Made by a program: the position numbers and the translations under genes. Below the pieces are notes generated by a model that made no database searches, had not been told where the DNA came from, and was given only the letters and a program-made list of their open reading frames with translations. From Hermetia illucens (lineage: Eukaryota > Arthropoda > Insecta > Diptera > Stratiomyidae): a stretch of 64,000 nucleotides of DNA. Positions 59,701 to 64,000 of this stretch are shown here, piece after piece (position 1 is the first letter of the stretch; each line of letters begins with the position of its first letter). The stretch lies in the NCBI RefSeq assembly GCF_905115235.1, contig NC_051854.1, positions 25,823,590-25,887,589 on the forward strand, in the 5' to 3' direction.

Positions 59701-62375
59701 GAGCCGCAATAGTTCCCTGACAATTGACCTACGCTTAGCTGATCTCGGGACTCACGGACCGATCAACACTCGCTTGAGGCGATGAGGAGGGTCAGAACTA
59801 CTTGCTCGGGCACTTCCCACATTGTAAGCGACTTGTTTAAGATCGCAGATGACCCCTGATGGCTACAGTGGCTGTAACATGTTTGGCAGCCCACCCTATG
59901 ATGCCATCGAAAAAAACGTGTTGATGAAGAAAACTGAGTTAACATGAGCCATATAAAATCCTTTAGAGAGTAGGGTGGGAGAGAGAGAGAGTGGGTTTGA
60001 AGCTTTTTTTGTAGGGTAGGTGAATGCGATTACGCACAGAATGTTGAACTCCCGCAACAGTACGCTCTGTCGGTCTACCAACTAAACATCTCCCCGGCAT
60101 CAGAGAAATAGCCTGGAACCGTTTGACACATTACTTCGGGTTAGCGCTCCCGCTTTCCTGGCTTTGGGACCCTTCAAGTGAGGGAATCCCTTTCACCAAC
60201 GAGAGGGGAGAAGGGGGGTTGTTGTTAGTTCAGAGAACCCCTTGCCACCCGATCCCTCTGCCGGTTGTGTTCAATCTTCTTCGCAATAAGAAGAGCCCGA
60301 ATATAATGCGCAACACGATTCCAGCTGCCAGCACTCTTCAGTATCTCTCTGGCAATGTTGTCTGGGAAGAGCTCCCCTGTGTCTGCATAAAGCTGCTGAC
60401 GAAAGCCGTCCCACCTCTCGCAAGAGAAAAAGGTGTGTTCAGCGTCGTTCGCCACTCCATTGCAGAACACACAAACAGGAGATCGTCCCTTTTAAATCCT
60501 GTGCAGGTAAGATTGAAAACCTCCATGCCCGCTTAGAAGTTGGGTAAAGAAGTAATCAATCTCACCGTGCGTTCGGTTCAACCACGGGTCTCAATTGTCG
60601 ATGAGCCACGCAGTCCATCTGCTACTTGGCTCATTTTGTCCAGAAAGTTGCCACTCGGTAAGGGTGCGTTGACGTTCTTCACGGACAACCACCTCTCTTA
60701 AGTTCTCGCCTTTACGGCGGTAGATAGCTTTGCGCTCCTTGGCAAAGAGAGCAACGGGGATCACTCACAAAGCTCCCCGCCTCTGCACTTGAGCAAGGCG
60801 CTTAGAATGCACCTCCATGTCAAGGGCATTATACTTCCTATACTTCCGCTGCTGCTTTGATTTGGTCGAAGAAGCTTATCTTCGAATCGAGCATTAAATC
60901 AAGGTATTTAACCGCTGGTTTTGACTCTATAGTCAACCCGTCGATCGATATGGGACGCAAGGTCAAGGTGAAATCGCCGGAAGAATACCAAGATCTAAGA
61001 AAAAAACTTAAAAGAAAGCAAAACAGGAAAGCACCATGGGAACAGAAGCGAATGACCAACAGTACTACCGGCATGAAGAATAAAAGAGAAAATAAGAGAG
61101 AGAGAAAGGCGAGAAGCAAAGGTGTTCAACACCCGCTCCAGAGAGAATCACAGTTCCATGCCCACCAAGTCAGTCTAGTTCTAGAGTTAGAACAGATCGC
61201 GTCGGTTATGAATACGCCTCGAATTTTACCAGTTGGAGGAATTGTTCTATAATTGATTGTGCAGTACGGTTGTAAAAGTTAATGCAAAATAAGCACTTAT
61301 ATTAAAGTTATAGAACGGCTTATTGTCTAATGCTATGCAATCCAGCGATACGCGTCTACGTAAAGCAAGAACGTAACAATATTTAGATTTCTCCCTTGCG
61401 GAAGTCACATAGAATCGTAGACTCGGACTTACCTGGAAACTATTCTCTCCATATCGCATGTAACTTGCCTTGCTGATGTAACACCCATGGAACAGGACTC
61501 GATGGCGATGAATGTACATCTCGCGCCACATATTATATCCAGAGTTCTGCAAAATACCTGTATTAACTCCCCAAACTCTGCAAGTGAACGATGTGTTATT
61601 GCAGACAAACATGGTCGTGATTGGCAGTTATGGTTTGGTCTTACTTCAAGCACGCTAATCTCCAAATTTCTTCATCCCTTGCACATAAGTAGAAACCCTT
61701 GCACACCGCGGCACATTGTTCCAATGACCTGAAGTCGAGTTGGGCCGAAACAACCCATCGAAGAATGTACAGGATTATCTCCATGGGAAGATCAGAGATG
61801 TGCATTCCTGTAATCAGCATCCCCTTCTCGGCGTTGGTGCGTGTGAATAAAGAGTCACTCTTCAAGATTGCGTTGTGGAAACGGGCGAACAAATCGACAT
61901 TCGAGAGGTCTTCATCCTCGTCGCCGTCTGCGTCGTTGATGGTATCTTCCTCATCGTCAGCGGTGTTCCTGTTAAGATTTGCAGTATCAGCTATGGCACT
62001 TGCTTGCTGAGCCTTCTTAGCGGCCTCATAAATTCGAAACTCGATGTCGGGTACAATCTGCACGGCCCGGCGATAGTAGGTGAGGGCATCGTACACCTTT
62101 CCCCGCTTCTCCAGTTCGGCTCCCTGCAGGAAAAGTTGCTCCGCCCTCGACTCGTCGCTCAAGTCCCGACCCTTCTGAGTGGTGTGGAGTGATTTATGCT
62201 TGTTGTTCTCCCGGGTAGGGGTCCCGCGACTGGATTCACCTTTTAGCTCCTTTTGCCATTGTTCACGGAAGTCATCCAGGACGGTCATGAATTGACCGGG
62301 CATGGTTGCCAAGGAGGAAGAAGACTCCTCCGAGTCTTCGCCGTCGCCATCGATTCCGCCAGCATTGCTCGTCAT
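53706..62375 (-). CDS. FBXO9: FBXO9 homologue, F-box only protein 9 (3 exons, 451 aa)
   Basis: Substrate-receptor subunit of an SCF (Skp1-Cul1-F-box) ubiquitin ligase in the known family. Coding exons on the minus strand: 62375-61645, 61577-61433, 54185-53706. All junctions are GT-AG and in frame. Landmarks: acidic/Ser-rich N-terminus; a TPR-like helical pair at about residues 78-110 (VYDALTYYRRAVQIVPDIEF); an F-box at about 193-240 (ISDLPMEIILYILRWVV, then CAAVCKGFYLCARDEEIW). The family's C-terminal region is in exons 2-3 (VWGVN, YISKASYMRYGENSF, VEYYRYVRFFPDGVV, GHYRL and FNQLIWKSY). Length matches vertebrate FBXO9 (about 440-450). The start ATG is the first triplet after a CAG acceptor (62376), so at least one non-coding exon lies upstream. 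Intron 2 is 7.2 kb with transposon remains. Confidence 0.95.
54430..54790 (-). mobile_element. LINE 3'-end fragment (minus strand)
   Basis: Minus-strand pieces LVKIRKLQWVGHIE (about 54.7 kb) and LDNWRRCVQEAGRLHLSCST (about 54.5 kb) resemble the end of LINE ORF2 proteins ('L.W.GH..RM' and 'NWR..AQDR..W'). Clade not assigned. Broken by stops. Confidence 0.5.
54930..55115 (-). mobile_element. I/LOA-type LINE, 3' end only (minus strand)
   Basis: The reverse complement carries the family's 3' end also seen at 9.8 and 38.3 kb: TAGGTAGGGGTAGGTATTAG, CCACTCCGAGGAGCCCAATT, AGCGCTTTGGTGAGCCGTTT in plus-strand reading. The short piece of coding end (FVNAKGWL-like) lies at about 55.08 kb. 5'-truncated copy. 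Confidence 0.75.
55116..56999. other. Unassigned FBXO9 intron sequence
   Basis: About 1.9 kb. Plus-strand frames near 55.3-55.5 kb hint at LINE RNase H sequence but are not clear enough to call. Open stretches at 55890-56220 show no family. The right part may be the degraded 5' region of the Jockey-like LINE that follows. Confidence 0.35.
57000..58480 (+). mobile_element. Jockey-like LINE, ORF1 and start of ORF2
   Basis: ORF1-type features on the plus strand: a charged region at 57.2-57.4 kb. Then an RRM-like block at 57.69-57.9 kb (DINVIIRGLERIAPENVKED, then LEEHGFHSIECFFIKM, LLKVLMPDRTEIYNA) ending in a truncated CCHC (QCYNCQH). ORF2 endonuclease starts right after at 57.95-58.15 kb (SEQPTYFGRSKTGTIIDVAL, then SSDYSAIL). 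The order fits the Jockey clade. The RT is absent and stops interrupt the frames. Confidence 0.65.
58650..59680 (-). mobile_element. R1-like LINE, ORF1 end and start of endonuclease (minus strand)
   Basis: Minus strand, right to left: an ORF1-like frame at 59601-59356 (LIRKYATVVNPMQSATFLYK). Then a CCHC zinc knuckle region near 59.06 kb (TTCRGCA, LGHKAQTCSEKENCVLYKER). Then the beginning of ORF2 near 58.8-58.9 kb (LTAEIKMDLVLIREQFRNKN, PASWHLVLSEQ). It is the counterpart of the 43.4-43.75 kb region of the other R1-like copy. Broken. Confidence 0.65.
59681..60194. repeat. Unassigned intron sequence with short (GA)n run
   Basis: Contains a GAGAGAGAGAGAG run at about 59980-59992 and a T11 run at 59650. 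No gene or element end recognised. Confidence 0.4.
60195..60965 (-). mobile_element. R1-like LINE, ORF2 thumb and C-terminal zinc knuckle (minus strand)
   Basis: The minus-strand frame 60470-60225 reads FCNGVANDAEHTFFSCERWD, then ILKSAGSWNRVAHYIRALLI, AKKIEHNRQRDR. This is the R1 ORF2 terminus. At 60.84-60.96 kb PISIDGLTIESKPAVKYLDL, MLDSKISFFDQIKAAAEV matches the thumb block of the 42.9-kb copy. The segment between is shortened, so the copy is internally deleted. Homology to the other copy stops near 60965. Confidence 0.75.
60966..61432. other. Unassigned end of FBXO9 intron 2 near its donor
   Basis: Contains a plus-strand Lys/Arg-rich open stretch to 61252 with no recognised family. It is antisense to FBXO9 and is not called as a gene. 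The FBXO9 intron 2 donor GTAAGT lies at 61432-61427. Confidence 0.4.
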
Positions 62376-63338
62376 CTGCAAAACACAGGAAGGGGGATAC
62401 ATCACTTATCACGTCCGGCAAGGTTCACGCGCGGCGACCGTTACCATTCTCAATACGATCGATTGCGTGGGGCGCTTTTATCTTACAAGCAAATGAAGAA
62501 TTGCTCACGGTCTGAGTAGCGAATGACAGATTTGAGTAGTAGTGGGACGTTCTTGAATTTGATTTCGTAAATGATCGAGGAGACTTTTTCCATGTTACGT
62601 GGAAACGTTGCCTTACCGCACACTTGCAAACTCTGCGAAGACACCGGACGTTCACGACAATTTCGCTGTCTTCGTTTGGTCGGCGGTTGGAAGCTGGTTG
62701 GCAGGCAAGGCTGAAAAATGCGTTTTATCTCACGTAGTTGAAACGTGAAGAAGGCTGGGAGGCAGCTGATTGGGGAAACATGTCAAGACGAAGGCCAGCC
62801 AGCTGATCGGGACAGTTTGCGACTGTTTGGGAAATGCTTGCGGTTGGTGAACTGTTATACGATTATTGGGTGCTGCTGCGAAATTGGTTCCGGGAAGGTC
62901 TCTGCATGCGTGATTCAAAGTTTAAGTTGCTGGCGAAATATGCTTTTCTTATCTTATCAGAAAACAAGAACAAAGTTGCTATTTATAAACGAGTTTGCCG
63001 GGGATTTTGAAATTCCCGCCAGTACCACGTCTTAAACTTTTTGAGAGAACCTGAGCAGACAGACAGGACCGTGACTTCGACTATTTGGCCACAACCATGC
63101 CCTTGCAAATTTTATTGACCCCAAACTTAAATTACAAGTTCCTCTGGCGCCTAAATTTCCATACAGCGGCTAATCACGAATGCATTATTCAATGCAATTT
63201 GCATTTTCTGGCGAGTCAGAAACGTCAACCGCGACAGCTGATAAACAAACCCGGCGACTAGGTCCTTGTAATGCTCGACATTCTCGCGTAAAACTGGTCC
63301 TTTCACGAACGCAGGTCATCCCCATCGAAAGATAGACC
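62376..63338. promoter_or_regulatory. Divergent promoter region between FBXO9 and TMTC gene
   Basis: 963 bp between the FBXO9 start codon (minus) and the TMTC start codon (plus), with no recognised transposon. A CAG acceptor directly abuts the FBXO9 ATG, so a 5' UTR intron and exon of FBXO9 must lie within this region. Exact promoters cannot be placed by eye. Confidence 0.5.
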
Positions 63339-64000
63339 ATGAGACTGAAGCGTCTGCTTAAGGTGAGTCCGCAACCATAAAAATTGACTTGAATTTCGTC
63401 TCACGCAATATGAAATCTCCTTTGCAGTACGCAGCCCTGTTGGCACTTTGCACGATTTGCTACTTTGACACTCTCCGTGGTGACTACGTTTTCGATGATA
63501 CTGTGGCGATCGTGAAGAATAACGATGTCACGAACCCGGCGGCCAGCCTGTACGAGATATTCACGCACGACTTCTGGGGATACAACATCACGGATCCGAC
63601 GAGCCACAAGTCCTATCGGCCGCTGACCATTCTCATGTTCCACTATGAGCGCAACGTGCTGGGCTTCGGGAGCTACGAAATGAAATTAGTGAATTTCCTT
63701 ATTCACTGCCTAAATACTTGTTTGGTGTTCAAATTCTACAATGCCTTGACCTCGGTGCGGAGTATTTCGTTTGTGGGGGCGGTGATCTTCGCCGTCCACC
63801 CGGTTCACACAGAAGCCATTTGTGGAGTAGTTGGTCGCGCGGAATTGATGTTCTGCTTATGTTATTTGCTGGCGTTGATCCTCTTTTCGGAGATAAGCTT
63901 TGGAAAGCGATCAAATGTGGCACTAATTCCGGTTTATGTGATGATTGTGGCGCTTGCGGTTGTAGGACTTCTTTTCAAGGAGAATGCCATAACCATATTG
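63339..64000 (+). CDS. TMTC4: TMTC-family O-mannosyltransferase (TMTC4-like), 5' part
   Basis: TMTC proteins are multi-pass ER membrane O-mannosyltransferases with C-terminal TPRs that modify cadherins and related proteins. Two coding exons are visible: 63339-63362 (MRLKRLLK) and 63428 to the window edge. Exon 2 shows the family's N-terminal landmarks: a first membrane helix (ALLALCTICYF); the luminal acidic motif GDYVFDDTVAIVKNNDV; HDFWGYN; SHKSYRPLTILMFHYERN; a second helix; FAVHPVHTEAICGVVGRAEL; more hydrophobic helices; and FKENAITIL at the edge. The VFDD and FAVHPVHTE-GVVGRA wording fits TMTC4 better than TMTC1-3 as I recall them, but the paralogue is an inference. The first coding exon is only 8 codons. 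The TPR half lies outside the window. Confidence 0.85.

Noticed and set aside
60857-61252. 131-codon plus-strand open frame with a Lys/Arg-rich part after an ATG at 60957
   Set aside because: It starts inside antisense R1-like sequence and crosses the point where homology to the other R1-like copy ends. No family is recognised and composition alone (A-rich DNA) explains the basic residues.
61699-62519. Several plus-strand open frames opposite FBXO9 exon 1
   Set aside because: Antisense shadows of a well-supported conserved exon.

Overview
The window is nuclear DNA of an insect, most likely a fly (Diptera). It has spliced genes with GT-AG introns, two C2H2 zinc-finger genes carrying the insect ZAD dimerisation domain, and dense decayed transposable elements of kinds common in flies: R1-like, Jockey-like, I/LOA-like and RTE-like LINEs, a mariner, a Tc1-like piece, Penelope-like pieces and Gypsy-like fossils. 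The species cannot be named from the sequence. There is no CRISPR array, operon or other prokaryotic feature. || Six protein-coding host genes can be assembled. From left to right: (1) ZAD zinc-finger gene A, plus strand, 8576-22908, 7 coding exons, 450 aa. (2) ZAD zinc-finger gene B, minus strand, 40279-30827, 6 coding exons, 526 aa, a paralogue of A in convergent orientation. (3) PET100, plus, 40818-41078, a cytochrome c oxidase assembly factor, head-to-head with B. (4) A TEX10/IPI1 homologue, plus, 41291-53540, 6 exons with a 10-kb first intron. (5) FBXO9, minus, 62375-53706, 3 coding exons with a 7.2-kb intron, tail-to-tail with TEX10. (6) The 5' part of a TMTC O-mannosyltransferase gene (TMTC4-like), plus, from 63339 and running off the right edge, head-to-head with FBXO9. 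|| The rest is mostly transposon debris. 0.5-7.5 kb: I/LOA, RTE-like and R1-like LINE pieces, with an RTE-like LINE lying between two R1-like pieces. 8.7-17.4 kb (intron 1 of gene A): two I/LOA-type LINE pieces, an internally deleted RTE-like LINE and a nearly full-length mariner. 17.9-21.8 kb (intron 3 of A): LINE pieces and a Gypsy-like fossil. 23-30 kb, between the zinc-finger genes: RTE-like, Jockey-like and Penelope-like remains. 31.3-38.6 kb (intron 4 of B): R1-like, unassigned and Jockey-like LINE pieces, a tRNA-derived SINE and a long I/LOA-type LINE. 41.5-51.5 kb (intron 1 of TEX10): R1-like LINE, Gypsy-like fossil, Tc1-like piece and two RTE-like pieces. 54.2-61.4 kb (intron 2 of FBXO9): LINE 3' ends, a Jockey-like LINE and two R1-like pieces. 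Every substantial element open frame is interrupted, so the host exons are the only credible working protein genes. || The genes do not form one pathway. PET100 acts in mitochondrial complex IV assembly, TEX10 in ribosome biogenesis and chromatin complexes, FBXO9 in SCF ubiquitin ligation, TMTC in ER O-mannosylation, and the ZAD proteins are probable DNA-binding regulators. Most notable are the inverted ZAD paralogue pair with matching exon lengths but different intron numbers, and a SINE whose 3' end resembles the 3' end of the local RTE-like LINE, which suggests a SINE/LINE partnership. I found no clearly new biological system.
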